44,186 nucleotides of DNA from an uncultured Acidobacteriota bacterium (GTDB taxonomy: Bacteria; Acidobacteriota; UBA6911; RPQK01; JAJDTT01): positions 1-44,186 of the forward strand of contig CATOST010000004.1 of the NCBI GenBank assembly GCA_951812665.1. Direction: 5' to 3'. A program made the position numbers and the translations under genes. Under the pieces are notes generated by a model. It ran no database searches and was not told the origin of the DNA. It saw only the letters and a list, made by a program, of their open reading frames with translations. Positions 27,419-35,824 of this stretch are shown here, piece after piece (position 1 is the first letter of the stretch; every line of letters starts with the position of its first letter).

Positions 27419-28264
27419 TCACTTGGCTTCGGCAAACAGTCCGGCCGCAGGCAATCGGACTGAGAACCAGTCTTCCCCTTCCTCAAACGAGATCCGATTC
27501 TGAAAAGACGCTGGCGTCTTCCGGAGCTCCTGGCAATGGGTCAGATACTTCCCAATCTTCAATTGGAGCGGAAAGGGCCGGACCGACCGCAACTTCAGCT
27601 TGGCCGGCGCAAGCAGATCCATGTAGTCCTCAAGTGAGTAATAGGCGACGTGGCCGGCCGATTCCCGCTCCGCGGCGGTGAACACGTCGTTCAGCATCGT
27701 TTGAAACCGGCCGGCTTGGGGAAGAACCTCGACGATCAGGTAGATCCCACCCGCTTTGAGAACCCTGCGAACCTCACGAAAATGGGCAGCCACGTCGGGA
27801 TAGTGGTGGAGCGAGAATCGGCAGACGGCGGACTCGAACACGGAGTCGGGAAACGGGAGTTCCGACTCCGTCGCCACGACGAAATCGATGTTCCCGGTCC
27901 GGCACAATTCCTGGGCTCTGGCGATGACCTTGGGCGAGATGTCGAGTCCGCACACCCGAGCTTGCGGGAAGAGTCTCTTCAGGTGCGATGCGACGATTCC
28001 GGTACCGCATCCGATGTCGATCAGCTTGGACTCGGGCGACACCGGCAACGATTCGAGCAGTCGCCGGGTGCGATCGTCATCCTGAATGGATGGCGGGGAT
28101 ACGTCCTGGTAACGATCCAGCTCGGCTTCGAAGAAGTTTCGGCTTCGCTTTCGGATTTCCCCGGCCGTTTGGGGATCGAGGGGTTCAGCCACCCTTTTGT
28201 TGCCATTGACTGGACACGGACCCTCAACGGGGTATGAACGGCCGCGATCGATCCTGGGGCACAA
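27419..28264 (-). CDS. Class I SAM-dependent methyltransferase
   Basis: A 281-residue protein with SAM-binding motif I IDIGCGTGIVASHL, motif II GLDISPKVIARAQEL, and the downstream PFPDSVFESAVCRFSLHHYP and RVLKAGGIYLIVEVLP segments of the Methyltransf_11 group. These act on small molecules such as quinone precursors or lipids; the target is unknown. The start is uncertain: the frame is open to ATG 28264, overlapping the M24 peptidase gene by 41 bp, but a GTG at 28192 preceded by AAAAGG would avoid the overlap. It is the last gene of the MFS/peptidase operon. Confidence 0.85.
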   Translation of the reverse strand: MCPRIDRGRSYPVEGPCPVNGNKRVAEPLDPQTAGEIRKRSRNFFEAELDRYQDVSPPSIQDDDRTRRLLESLPVSPESKLIDIGCGTGIVASHLKRLFPQARVCGLDISPKVIARAQELCRTGNIDFVVATESELPFPDSVFESAVCRFSLHHYPDVAAHFREVRRVLKAGGIYLIVEVLPQAGRFQTMLNDVFTAAERESAGHVAYYSLEDYMDLLAPAKLKLRSVRPFPLQLKIGKYLTHCQELRKTPASFQNRISFEEGEDWFSVRLPAAGLFAEAK

Positions 28265-29477
28265 GATCGCGGCATCCGTCTGCGGTGACCACCAGGGAAC
28301 GCTCCATCTGTAGCGAACCGACGCCCGGAAGGAACATGGAGGCCTCCAGGTTCAGGACCATGTTCTCTTCCAAGGGCATGTCCGAGGCGACGTCGATGCA
28401 GTCGTCGCTCACCCGCAATCCATTGTCGGCCACGACGGTGGGATAGTCCCGGACGTCAATACCGACCCCGTGGCCATGGGGGTAGGAAGCGGTCAGTCCC
28501 AACTCTTCCAGCACCTGCCACATGGCACCCCGGACGGCTGAGCAGCGAACGCCCGGCCGCATCTGGTCCACCCCTGCCGCAACGCTGTCCCGAACCGCTT
28601 CGAACCGCCGCATCAGAGGGTCGGACAACTCCTTCAGGGCCAGCGTGGTCCCGGTGTCCGAGAAGCAACGCCGGTAGATGCAACCGAAGTCCACCATCAT
28701 GACGTCGTCTTCGCCCAGGGCGTAGTCCGGTTCGGTCGCCATACCGAGCCCGCCCAGGCCGATACAGAAGTGATCGAAGTCGGCCCCCTCCCGGGCCGCC
28801 AGGACCCGATAACGGTCATTCATTTCTCCCAGGGTCGTTCCCGGCCGCGCTTCCGAAAGGACCTGCATCCCCGCCTGCTCGTTGATGGCTGCCGATCGGG
28901 TCAGCAGGTCGATTTCGTAATCGTTCTTGACCATCCGGACCAGTCGGATCAGGTTCGACGCGTCGAGCAGGGCGGCTCGGGGTAGTGCCTGGGCCAGCTC
29001 TTCCTTCCGGTCCGCCGTCACCTCTTCCAACTCCACGCCGAGCCGTCCCCCGGTCAGGCCCCTGGCTTCCAGGATGCGCACCAGGGCCTCCAGAGAGCTG
29101 GACGACCGAGGCGGTTGCAGCAACAGGTCGTGGATCCGGCGGTAGTTGCCGGGCAGCTCGTCGGAGGTGAGGGTCTCGTCCACACCCGAGGCGCCGAAGA
29201 CATGGAGGTCGCTGACCCGGAGGTCCGCGGCGTTGACGGCGAAGAGGGGATTGAGCACCAGCGCCGGCTCTCCCTCCAGGGGGAAGACCGCGTAACCGGG
29301 GAGCGCCAGGCTGGCCGGGGCTCCCGGCTGCAGCATGTAGCCCCGAATGGTGGGGTCCAGCCAGCAGAAATAACCGGTGAAATAGGTGATGTTCAGATGG
29401 GAGGCGGCGACCAGAGCATCGAGACCGCACTCCCGCATGAAGGTTCTGGCCCGCGCCTGGTTGAGGAACATGTCCAC
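28224..29477 (-). CDS. M24 metallopeptidase (Xaa-Pro aminopeptidase-like)
   Basis: A 417-residue pita-bread-fold enzyme. The N-terminal creatinase/prolidase domain is about 1-160. The metal ligands are visible in MVDFGCIYRRCFSDTGTTL (two Asp), in HGHGVGIDVRD (His), in LNLEASMF (Glu) and in LQMERSLVV (Glu). All five expected ligands are present, so it should be active on Xaa-Pro peptides or a related substrate such as creatine-like compounds. It lies 36 bp after the sugar-porter gene, which suggests joint uptake and breakdown of a substrate. Confidence 0.92.
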   Translation of the reverse strand: MDMFLNQARARTFMRECGLDALVAASHLNITYFTGYFCWLDPTIRGYMLQPGAPASLALPGYAVFPLEGEPALVLNPLFAVNAADLRVSDLHVFGASGVDETLTSDELPGNYRRIHDLLLQPPRSSSSLEALVRILEARGLTGGRLGVELEEVTADRKEELAQALPRAALLDASNLIRLVRMVKNDYEIDLLTRSAAINEQAGMQVLSEARPGTTLGEMNDRYRVLAAREGADFDHFCIGLGGLGMATEPDYALGEDDVMMVDFGCIYRRCFSDTGTTLALKELSDPLMRRFEAVRDSVAAGVDQMRPGVRCSAVRGAMWQVLEELGLTASYPHGHGVGIDVRDYPTVVADNGLRVSDDCIDVASDMPLEENMVLNLEASMFLPGVGSLQMERSLVVTADGCRDLVPQDRSRPFIPR

Positions 29478-29513
29478 GACTCCCGAAAGGTTTGGATCGG
29501 GCTCGTTGCGAGC

Positions 29514-30857
29514 CTATTTGAGGTTCCGGGTCCACGATCGGCCGATCTCTTCCAGGGACCGGCCCTTGGTCTCGGGGACCATCTTCCATCCGAAAAAGAC
29601 GGCGAAGATACAGACCCCCATGAAGATCCAGAACGCGTACGCCTCGGTCCCCAGGTCCTCTTTGAAGTAGGACATCATGGGGGGCAACACCTGGGCGCCC
29701 AGATAGGCCGACACCCAGAGTCCCAGCGCCGCCACCCGCATGGCCTTGGCCCGCAGGTGCGTGGGAAAGATCTCGGACATGATCAACCAGGCCAGAGGAG
29801 CCAGGCTGATGACGTAGCCTCCCACCACCAGGAACATGGTGAGCAGAAGGAAGATACCGGCCAGATCGAAGTAGAAGAAGATGCCCATGAGCAGGAAGCC
29901 CACCGCCATGGCGGAGGTTCCGGCCATCATCAGCGGGCGCCTGCCGTAACGATCGACGGCCCAAAGTCCGATGCAGGTCCAGGTCAGGTTCCAGACATTG
30001 ACGATGATGGACTGCAGGATGGCGTCGGAGATGTTCTCGAAGCCCGCCCGCTGGAAGATGAGCGGAGTGTGAAACAGCAGGGGGCTGGTCCCGCTCAACT
30101 GTTGCAGGACGGCCAGGGTCAAGGCAATGAAGAGGGCCGTCCTCATGCCCGGCTTGACCAGATCGCGAAAGCTCCCCAGCTTCTCCTTCAGCGACCGGGC
30201 GATCTCCTCCAGTTCCGCCGCAGCGTATGCGCTTCCCCCGATCCGGGTCAGCACCGCTCGAGCCTCCGCTCTCCGATTCACCTGGGCGAACCATCTGGGG
30301 CTCTCGGGGACGAAGGCCAGGCCGATCAGCAGAATCACGATGGGGACGAGCTCGGAAGCGAACATCCATCGCCAGGACCCGATCAGGGAGAGATAGTAGG
30401 AGACGATGATGGAGGACAGCGAACCGACCACGATGGCCACCTGGTTGACCAGAACCAGCCGCCCCCGCATGCGGGCCGGGGCCACCTCGGCGATGTACAT
30501 GGGCGAGATGATGGAGGCCAGACCCACCCCGATGCCGCCCACGATCCGGAAGATATAGAACTCCGTCATGGTCCGGGGCAACGCCGTCCCGATGGCTGAG
30601 ACCCCGAACAGGATGGCGCAAAAGAAGAGGGCCTTTTTTCGACCCCAGCGATCGGTGAGACCGCCTCCGAACAGCGGCCCGATGATGCACCCGATGACGG
30701 CGCTGCTGACGGCGAAACCCAACCAGAAAGGGCTCAGGGCGAACTCTTCCTTCAGGAAGAGGCTGGCGCCGGCGATGATGGAAAGGTCGTATCCGAAGAT
30801 GAATCCGCCGACGGCCGCCACCAGAGCGACACCGTAGAGGTAGCGTGTTCGTACCAT
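29514..30857 (-). CDS. Sugar-porter family MFS transporter
   Basis: A 447-residue transporter with about twelve membrane segments. The MFS loop motif is GGLTDRWGRKKALFF after the second segment, and the sugar-porter signatures PESPRWF and PETKGRSLEEI are present in the middle and at the C-terminal end. The start is ATG 30855-30857 (MVRTRYLYGVALVAAVGGFI); the frame extends to 31055 but that part is not hydrophobic and overlaps the start region of the divergent methyltransferase gene. It likely imports a sugar or polyol with protons. First gene of an operon with the M24 peptidase and methyltransferase. Confidence 0.92.
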   Translation of the reverse strand: MVRTRYLYGVALVAAVGGFIFGYDLSIIAGASLFLKEEFALSPFWLGFAVSSAVIGCIIGPLFGGGLTDRWGRKKALFFCAILFGVSAIGTALPRTMTEFYIFRIVGGIGVGLASIISPMYIAEVAPARMRGRLVLVNQVAIVVGSLSSIIVSYYLSLIGSWRWMFASELVPIVILLIGLAFVPESPRWFAQVNRRAEARAVLTRIGGSAYAAAELEEIARSLKEKLGSFRDLVKPGMRTALFIALTLAVLQQLSGTSPLLFHTPLIFQRAGFENISDAILQSIIVNVWNLTWTCIGLWAVDRYGRRPLMMAGTSAMAVGFLLMGIFFYFDLAGIFLLLTMFLVVGGYVISLAPLAWLIMSEIFPTHLRAKAMRVAALGLWVSAYLGAQVLPPMMSYFKEDLGTEAYAFWIFMGVCIFAVFFGWKMVPETKGRSLEEIGRSWTRNLK

Positions 30858-31161
30858 GGCTGAGGAGTATAAGCAGTCCGCGGGTGAAAGTCCCGTAACC
30901 CGCCGGGGGCCGGGTCCGCACCCGTTACTCCAATGCGTTTTGCCCAGGATGAGGTCAGGCGGCTTCGGTAGCATATTGATGCAGACCGTAGCCGAGTGGG
31001 TCTGGAATGATCGGAGGATCCAGCGGCAGCCAAACATCGCGAATCTGTCAATCATGGGGACCGCTGGTGCGGCGAGTCGTCATCCCTTTCCGACACACGT
31101 CGGTTTTTCTGGCTTGGTTGGGACACCTGACAATGATCGAGGCATCGTGGCTACGACATCG

Positions 31162-32955
31162 ATGAACCTGATTGAAGACGCACGGGAGATCCCGGAAACA
31201 TTGGCCCGCGCGATTGTAGAAGACGGATCATCGAATGCCAGAAAGCTGGCGTCCTCGGTCAAGGATGAAGACAGGCTGGACGTTGCGCGGGCGGTCGTAT
31301 TTGGCGTCGTGTCTGCGTATTGGAAAGAACTGCAGGCGGTGTCCGGTCATGATTGGTCGTTGCGCAAACTGCCTGTCGACATCGATGTCGCTCCAGTAAC
31401 AGCGGAGGCCGAAGAACAGGCGGAGAGCATCGGAAGGGCTGCCGCCAGGCTGGATGTCCTGGATGCCAGCTACATGATTGGAGTGCTGTACACCGGGATG
31501 ATGCCGGCCAAGTTCCGGGCGCGGCTGGGAGCCTATTACACGCCGCCGGCATTGTGCGATCGGCTGTTGGACATGGCAACGGAAGCCGGTGTCGATTGGC
31601 GTTCAGCGAGAGTACTCGACCCAGCCTGTGGCGGGGGCGCATTCCTGGCGCCGGTGGCGCGACGGATGGCGGAAAGCCATAGCGAGAGCTGCCCCAAGAT
31701 CGCGCTCAAGAACATTCAGCGCCGATTGACCGGATTCGAGCGGGACTCGTTTGCGGCGTGGATGTCGAAAGTGTTCCTTGATGTGACGCTCGGAGACCTC
31801 TGCAGCGAGGCAGGGACACGGCTGCATTCGGTTGTGCATGTGTGCGACAGCCTCAAGCAGATGCCCGTGGGTGAAGGCTTTGAGTTGGTGGTCGGTAACC
31901 CGCCTTACGGACGGATCACGCTGTCGCCGGAGTTGCGGGAGAAGTTTCGCCGCAGCCTCTTTGGCCATGCGAACCTCTATGGTGTGTTCACTGACTTGGC
32001 GGTTCGCTACACTCGGCCGGGCGGCGTCATTGCATACGTGACTCCGACAAGCTTCCTTGCCGGGCAGTATTTCAACGCGCTACGCGGTTTGCTTGGCCGG
32101 GAAGCGCCGCCGGTGGACATTGACTTCATCGGCAAGCGCAAGGGCGTCTTTGCCGATGTGTTGCAGGAAGCGCTGTTGGCGACGTATCGACGCTGCGGCG
32201 ATCCATGTGTCGCACGGGTTCACTGCATCTCGGAGGAGCCGGACGGCTCGATCAAAGCGACCAGAGCAGGGGCATTCAAACTGCCTGAAAACCCGGACCA
32301 GCCATGGCTGATGCCTCGAACTGAAGCCCAAGACGCGCTGGTGAGCCGGATCAGCATGTTGCCGGACCGATTGGCCGATTACGGCTACACAGTGAGCACG
32401 GGACCTCTGGTGTGGAACCGGCACAAGTCAAGTCTGCGGAACCAACCGGGAAAGGGGCGTTATCCGTTGGTCTGGGCAGAATCGGTACGATCGGAACGTG
32501 TATTCGAGTTCCGGGCAGAAAAGCGAAATCACAAGCCGTATTTCGAGCCGAAGGCCGATGAAAACTGGGTGGTGACAGATTTCCCCTGTGTGTTGTTGCA
32601 AAGGACGGCAGCGAAAGAACAATTCCGGCGTTTAATTGCGGCAGAGCTGCCGACAGCGTTCATCGAGGAACACGGTGCCGTCGTAATCGAGAACCACCTG
32701 AATATGATAAAGCCGCTCAACGGCGCGCCGCGGGTGGCGCTGGCGGCGTTGGCCGTCCTGTTGAACAGCAACGTGGTCGACCAGGTATTCCGATGCATCA
32801 ATGGCAGCGTGGCGGTGTCGGCCTATGAGCTGGGAGCATTGCCGTTGCCGCCACCGGAAGACATGAAGGAAATTGAGTGGCTGATGAAGAAGCGTGCGAC
32901 GCACGAGACGCTGGAACGGGCGGTGGAGCGTCTATACATCAACGGGGCCGGGTGA
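31162..32955 (+). CDS. N6-adenine DNA methyltransferase (Eco57I-type), probably orphan
   Basis: A type II DNA methyltransferase of about 597 residues. SAM-binding motif DPACGGG at 153-159 and catalytic NPPY at 246-249 mark an N6-adenine gamma-type enzyme, with LLDMATEAGVDWR and GAYYTP ahead of motif I (FxTP/Y-P type). The C-terminal ~250 residues would be the target-recognition part. The start is uncertain: ATG 31162 is used; a GTG at 31147 has GAGG upstream, and the frame is open further. The gene is divergent from the MFS operon and convergent with the AlbA_2 gene. A very short reading frame follows in TGATG overlap that may be the stump of its restriction enzyme. Confidence 0.88.
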   Translation: MNLIEDAREIPETLARAIVEDGSSNARKLASSVKDEDRLDVARAVVFGVVSAYWKELQAVSGHDWSLRKLPVDIDVAPVTAEAEEQAESIGRAAARLDVLDASYMIGVLYTGMMPAKFRARLGAYYTPPALCDRLLDMATEAGVDWRSARVLDPACGGGAFLAPVARRMAESHSESCPKIALKNIQRRLTGFERDSFAAWMSKVFLDVTLGDLCSEAGTRLHSVVHVCDSLKQMPVGEGFELVVGNPPYGRITLSPELREKFRRSLFGHANLYGVFTDLAVRYTRPGGVIAYVTPTSFLAGQYFNALRGLLGREAPPVDIDFIGKRKGVFADVLQEALLATYRRCGDPCVARVHCISEEPDGSIKATRAGAFKLPENPDQPWLMPRTEAQDALVSRISMLPDRLADYGYTVSTGPLVWNRHKSSLRNQPGKGRYPLVWAESVRSERVFEFRAEKRNHKPYFEPKADENWVVTDFPCVLLQRTAAKEQFRRLIAAELPTAFIEEHGAVVIENHLNMIKPLNGAPRVALAALAVLLNSNVVDQVFRCINGSVAVSAYELGALPLPPPEDMKEIEWLMKKRATHETLERAVERLYINGAG

Positions 32956-33071
32956 TGCCACTAGCGCCGTTGTTGCCGGTACCTGATATCCACGAACGGC
33001 AATGCCCGTCCGCGAGCAGGGGCGCTCGCAGTAGGCGTTCATCCAGGCGGGCGGTACTCCAGCAGCGATGA
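32955..33071 (+). pseudogene. Truncated start of a restriction endonuclease (BsuBI/PstI-like), putative
   Basis: The methyltransferase stop and an ATG overlap as TGATG (32953-32957), the common coupling of a modification/restriction pair. The next codons read MPLAPLLPVPDIHER, which resembles the opening of BsuBI/PstI-type restriction endonucleases as I remember it, but after about 15 residues the frame turns to Arg/Ser-rich sequence and ends at 33071, inside the convergent AlbA_2 gene. I read this as a deletion that removed the rest of the endonuclease. Alternatively it is a chance frame. Confidence 0.4.
33012..33029. terminator. Hairpin between convergent genes
   Basis: GCGAGC (33012-33017) and GCTCGC (33024-33029) form a perfect 6-bp stem with an AGGGGC loop, between the methyltransferase and the convergent AlbA_2 gene. 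There is no T-run, so termination is only suggested by position. Confidence 0.3.
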
Positions 33072-34775
33072 CTTCCCGAACAGGTCAATGAAGCGTACCG
33101 ACCATTCGGAGCCGTGGACATCCGTCAGCCGCAGCGGCTGGTTCAGCTTGAAGTGCACCGGCTGCGGTCTTCCCTGCTCGATCGCGACATTGGTCGCATA
33201 GAGGTAGGTCCGATCCCGGTTGTCCAGGATCGGATTGAGCCGCCCTTTCATCCCGGGCAATTGGCCGGTTCGCTCGGTGAAAATGGCGGAGCCTCCCCCC
33301 GGCAGTTCCGTCAGTCGAATGGAAAGCGGTTGCGGGGGGCGCCAACCCCGCTCGACATGTCCGGCATGGCCGGGCGCCGCGCAGTAGACTGTGATCGGCA
33401 ACTCTGCATAGAACCCGAACACGGTCCGGCCGAAACTGTCGGTGATCGCCTCCATCCAGGTCTTGTTCGGATAGTGCGCAACTACTCGGGCCCCCGCCAA
33501 GGGATGTCCGCCCGCTGTCACCAGGACATCAGCGGCGAGTCCGTCAATCGGTGGACTTGCAGAAGGCAGCATCAGTCGCAGTTCCGCGCCGTCAATGAGT
33601 TCGTACACGGGATCCCGGCCGGTGAGCTCACGAGTCTTCTCGCATATGACGGGAACGCCTTCGCCTCGCAACTCCAAGAAGTATTGGCGGTCGCCCGCAC
33701 CGTGGATGTCTCCGACTCTGAGCATGCGGAGCAGCGACGCCAGGGCCTCGTTCCTGGTCGCCTGGCGGGTGCGCATCGCTCCCAGAGAAAGCGTGTTGAC
33801 CAGACCCCCGGGCGAGTACAGTTCCAGCCTGTCATCGAAGATGAACATCCGTGTCCTGGCGCTCTCCATCGAGTAGTCGCGATGCACCACTGCATTCACT
33901 ATCGCCTCGAACACGGCCCTTGGAGCAAACTGAGGGATTTCCATCCGCCCGGGCGCCTTTCGGGCCGCGACCCGTGTGTTCCGACGGGCGAACTGGACGG
34001 CTTCCCGGATCTGTCGGTCGAGGGGACCAACGATCGTGGCTGCATCATGCTGGTCGGCCTTCCCCAGTACGGTGCCCCGGTAACGCACGGCCTCGATCAC
34101 CGCGCCGGGGATGTACCTGTCCGGACGTTCGGTGGCCAGCAGAACGCCGGCGACCGTAGCCCTTGTCACGCCCGCGTCGTCGTCGCCGAGGAGGCCGAGC
34201 TTCGCGAGCTGCGTGTCGGCAGGCTCCAGCGTACGAGAACTCAGGAACCTGTCCAGGAGCCCGGTCTCCAGCGTACCGCGACCGGTATGGGCCACCGGCA
34301 CCTCATCGGGTCCGAGCAGGCCCGAACGCCCTCGATGCAGAAAGAGGCGTTGCAGCGCCTGGGCCGTCATCTCTCGCTTCGAACTGCCCAGCCGGACCAG
34401 GTAGCCACCGGGGCTCCTGTGCACAAACGGACTCTGCTCGATCTCGACGACCAGCACGGAGAGTCCGTCCGGCAGGGGCAGACGCTGAGTTGTGAAATGG
34501 AGCGGGGGCCTGATGCTGTCCGCGCAGATTTCGCCGACAAAAGCCTCCAGCGCGTCGATCTGCGGGCGAGCGAGCCGGCGTATCTCGCCGGCATCGGACA
34601 CGCTGAACACCAGAGTCCCACCCGTAGAATTTCCGAGGGCCGCCAGTTCGTCCGCCACGGCTCCGCGGCCGGGCGCGCGTACCCGTCCCTTCTCGAAGAA
34701 AGCCTCCTTGAATTCCACGCGGCTGTCCTCGCCCAGCTCGATTTGGCGAAGCAGATTCCCGGCGGTCCAGATCAT
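33039..34775 (-). CDS. AlbA_2 (Schlafen-type) ATP-binding protein with unusual C-terminus
   Basis: A 578-residue protein. The N-terminal AlbA_2 domain (about 10-130) shows ESRVEFKEAFFEKG-like sequence (EDSRVEFKEAFF), LAALGNSTGGTLVFSV and the RLGSSKREMTAQ end. The central region carries the HATPase-like RecG-related motif FEAIVNAVVHRDYS with EARTRMFIFDDRLELYSPGGL. The C-terminal 170 residues differ from the usual winged helix: a stretch with VTAGGHPLAGARVVAHYPNK looks like a carboxypeptidase-regulatory/Ig-like fold, followed by a beta-rich end (YLYATNVAIEQGRPQPVHFK). AlbA_2 proteins occur widely beside R-M systems and other defence genes. A 28-codon frame overlaps its start. Confidence 0.85.
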   Translation of the reverse strand: MIWTAGNLLRQIELGEDSRVEFKEAFFEKGRVRAPGRGAVADELAALGNSTGGTLVFSVSDAGEIRRLARPQIDALEAFVGEICADSIRPPLHFTTQRLPLPDGLSVLVVEIEQSPFVHRSPGGYLVRLGSSKREMTAQALQRLFLHRGRSGLLGPDEVPVAHTGRGTLETGLLDRFLSSRTLEPADTQLAKLGLLGDDDAGVTRATVAGVLLATERPDRYIPGAVIEAVRYRGTVLGKADQHDAATIVGPLDRQIREAVQFARRNTRVAARKAPGRMEIPQFAPRAVFEAIVNAVVHRDYSMESARTRMFIFDDRLELYSPGGLVNTLSLGAMRTRQATRNEALASLLRMLRVGDIHGAGDRQYFLELRGEGVPVICEKTRELTGRDPVYELIDGAELRLMLPSASPPIDGLAADVLVTAGGHPLAGARVVAHYPNKTWMEAITDSFGRTVFGFYAELPITVYCAAPGHAGHVERGWRPPQPLSIRLTELPGGGSAIFTERTGQLPGMKGRLNPILDNRDRTYLYATNVAIEQGRPQPVHFKLNQPLRLTDVHGSEWSVRFIDLFGKSSLLEYRPPG

Positions 34776-34858
34776 GCGACCGGATCCCGCGCCTTGAATT
34801 CCGAAGACGGGGCCAAGTCACCGTCCCGAGTCGGCAGTTCGCCGATGGTCGTCTTCAT
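34772..34858 (-). CDS. Possible 28-residue peptide overlapping the AlbA_2 start
   Basis: ATG at 34856-34858 opens MKTTIGELPTRDGDLAPSSE and eight more residues, ending in a TGA that overlaps the AlbA_2 ATG as ATGA. Coupling is suggestive, but no clear ribosome site is seen. It could be a leader peptide, the end of a degraded antitoxin-like gene, or chance. Confidence 0.3.
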   Translation of the reverse strand: MKTTIGELPTRDGDLAPSSEFKARDPVA

Positions 34859-35008
34859 GCGCCAATACTACCCATGTCACCTCGGATGGTCACCTTGGGG
34901 TTGTCGAGCAGTTCCCCCGACGAATCAGGTCAAATCTCCGCAAGTGGTTGAAAACACGAGAGTCAGACGATTCGACAAGTGGAACCGGTCGAACTTTCCA
35001 ATAATCGA

Positions 35009-35039
35009 GTAGGGGCGATCCTTGAGTGTGGTCGCCCTC
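35009..35039. repeat. Palindromic repeat family 1, copy B1 (inverted orientation)
   Basis: Stem GGGCGA (35013-35018) and TCGCCC (35032-35037), extendable by a wobble pair. This is family 1 in the orientation opposite to the other copies: GTAGGGGCGATCC at the left. Confidence 0.7.
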
Positions 35040-35060
35040 CCCGGACCGATCAGTGAGGGG

Positions 35061-35094
35061 CGAAAGCGAGCACCCACACAAGGGGTGCCCCTAC
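35061..35094. repeat. Palindromic repeat family 1, copy B2
   Basis: Stem GCACCC (35070-35075) and GGGTGC (35083-35088) with the ACACAAG-type loop and CCTAC flank of family 1. Together with the inverted copy 22 bp to the left it makes a head-to-head pair in the 473-bp gap between AlbA_2 and the VOC gene; nothing else is recognised in that gap. Confidence 0.7.
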
Positions 35095-35331
35095 GGTTGG
35101 GCCGGAGACCGGGAATGGGAACGCCTCGATCCGATCCTCGTCTGAACCTCCTTCCCCTGTTCTCCTGACCCTGCGAAAAATGGGGGAAATCCTCCAAGTG
35201 CACGACTTGATCTGAATTCCGTTTGTCAATGATAATCGCTCCGTTCTGAAGGGAGGAAGACGGGGCAATCGAGTTCCGGTCGAGTTCTTCAGGAATCTGA
35301 TCGAAACGAGTTCCCAGCCAGGAGGATTGGA

Positions 35332-35793
35332 ATGAATTGGGTAAGGAATCTGGACCATGTCGCGGTCACGGTCAGCGATCTGGACCGCTCGCTACACTTT
35401 TACTGCGACGTGCTCGGCTTCAAGGAGATCGAACGGCACCGGCTGGAAGGGGAGATGATCTCCAAGATGGCGGCCAAGGAGAATGTCGTCATGCAGGTGG
35501 TCCGGCTGGCCATTCCGGAGACGCCCGGCATTTTGGTGGACCTGCAGCTTTACATCGAACCCCCGGGAGAACCCTCCAACGCCGTTTTGGGAATGTCCAA
35601 CCAGGGGCACTTCTGCTTCGGCGTGAAGGATATGGATCGAGCCTATCGCGAGCTCACCGAAGCGGGAGTGGAGTTCGTCTCCGAACCGGTGGTCTTCGAC
35701 CTGGGAGACGAGTGGGAGTACGGTGCCCTCAAGGTCGTTTTCTTCAAGGACCCGGATGGATTCATCTTGGAATTGATGGAGTTCACCGACTGA
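35332..35793 (+). CDS. VOC-family (glyoxalase/dioxygenase superfamily) protein
   Basis: A 153-residue vicinal-oxygen-chelate protein. The first betaalphabetabetabeta module begins RNLDHVAVTVSDLDRSLHFY with a probable metal ligand H9, and the second ends KVVFFKDPDGFILELMEF with a ligand-like Glu. A GGAGGA-type Shine-Dalgarno (CAGGAGGATTGG) precedes the ATG. It lies 31 bp before the SDR gene, so the two are probably an operon. The reaction is not evident; family members include glyoxalase I, ring-cleaving dioxygenases and epimerases. Confidence 0.88.
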   Translation: MNWVRNLDHVAVTVSDLDRSLHFYCDVLGFKEIERHRLEGEMISKMAAKENVVMQVVRLAIPETPGILVDLQLYIEPPGEPSNAVLGMSNQGHFCFGVKDMDRAYRELTEAGVEFVSEPVVFDLGDEWEYGALKVVFFKDPDGFILELMEFTD

Positions 35794-35824
35794 GGCTGGG
35801 ACACGAACAGGGGAGCGCACCACC

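Noticed and set aside
30886..30920. GGGTGAAAGTCCCG hairpin near the methyltransferase, resembling the conserved phrase seen in some group II introns or cobalamin riboswitches
   Set aside because: Only a 4-bp stem and a common loop match; none of the other intron or riboswitch elements were found nearby.
28816..30921. 701-codon minus-strand frame spanning the M24 and MFS genes
   Set aside because: It is out of frame with two well-supported genes and is rich in Gly, Arg and His, typical of a shadow frame in GC-rich DNA.
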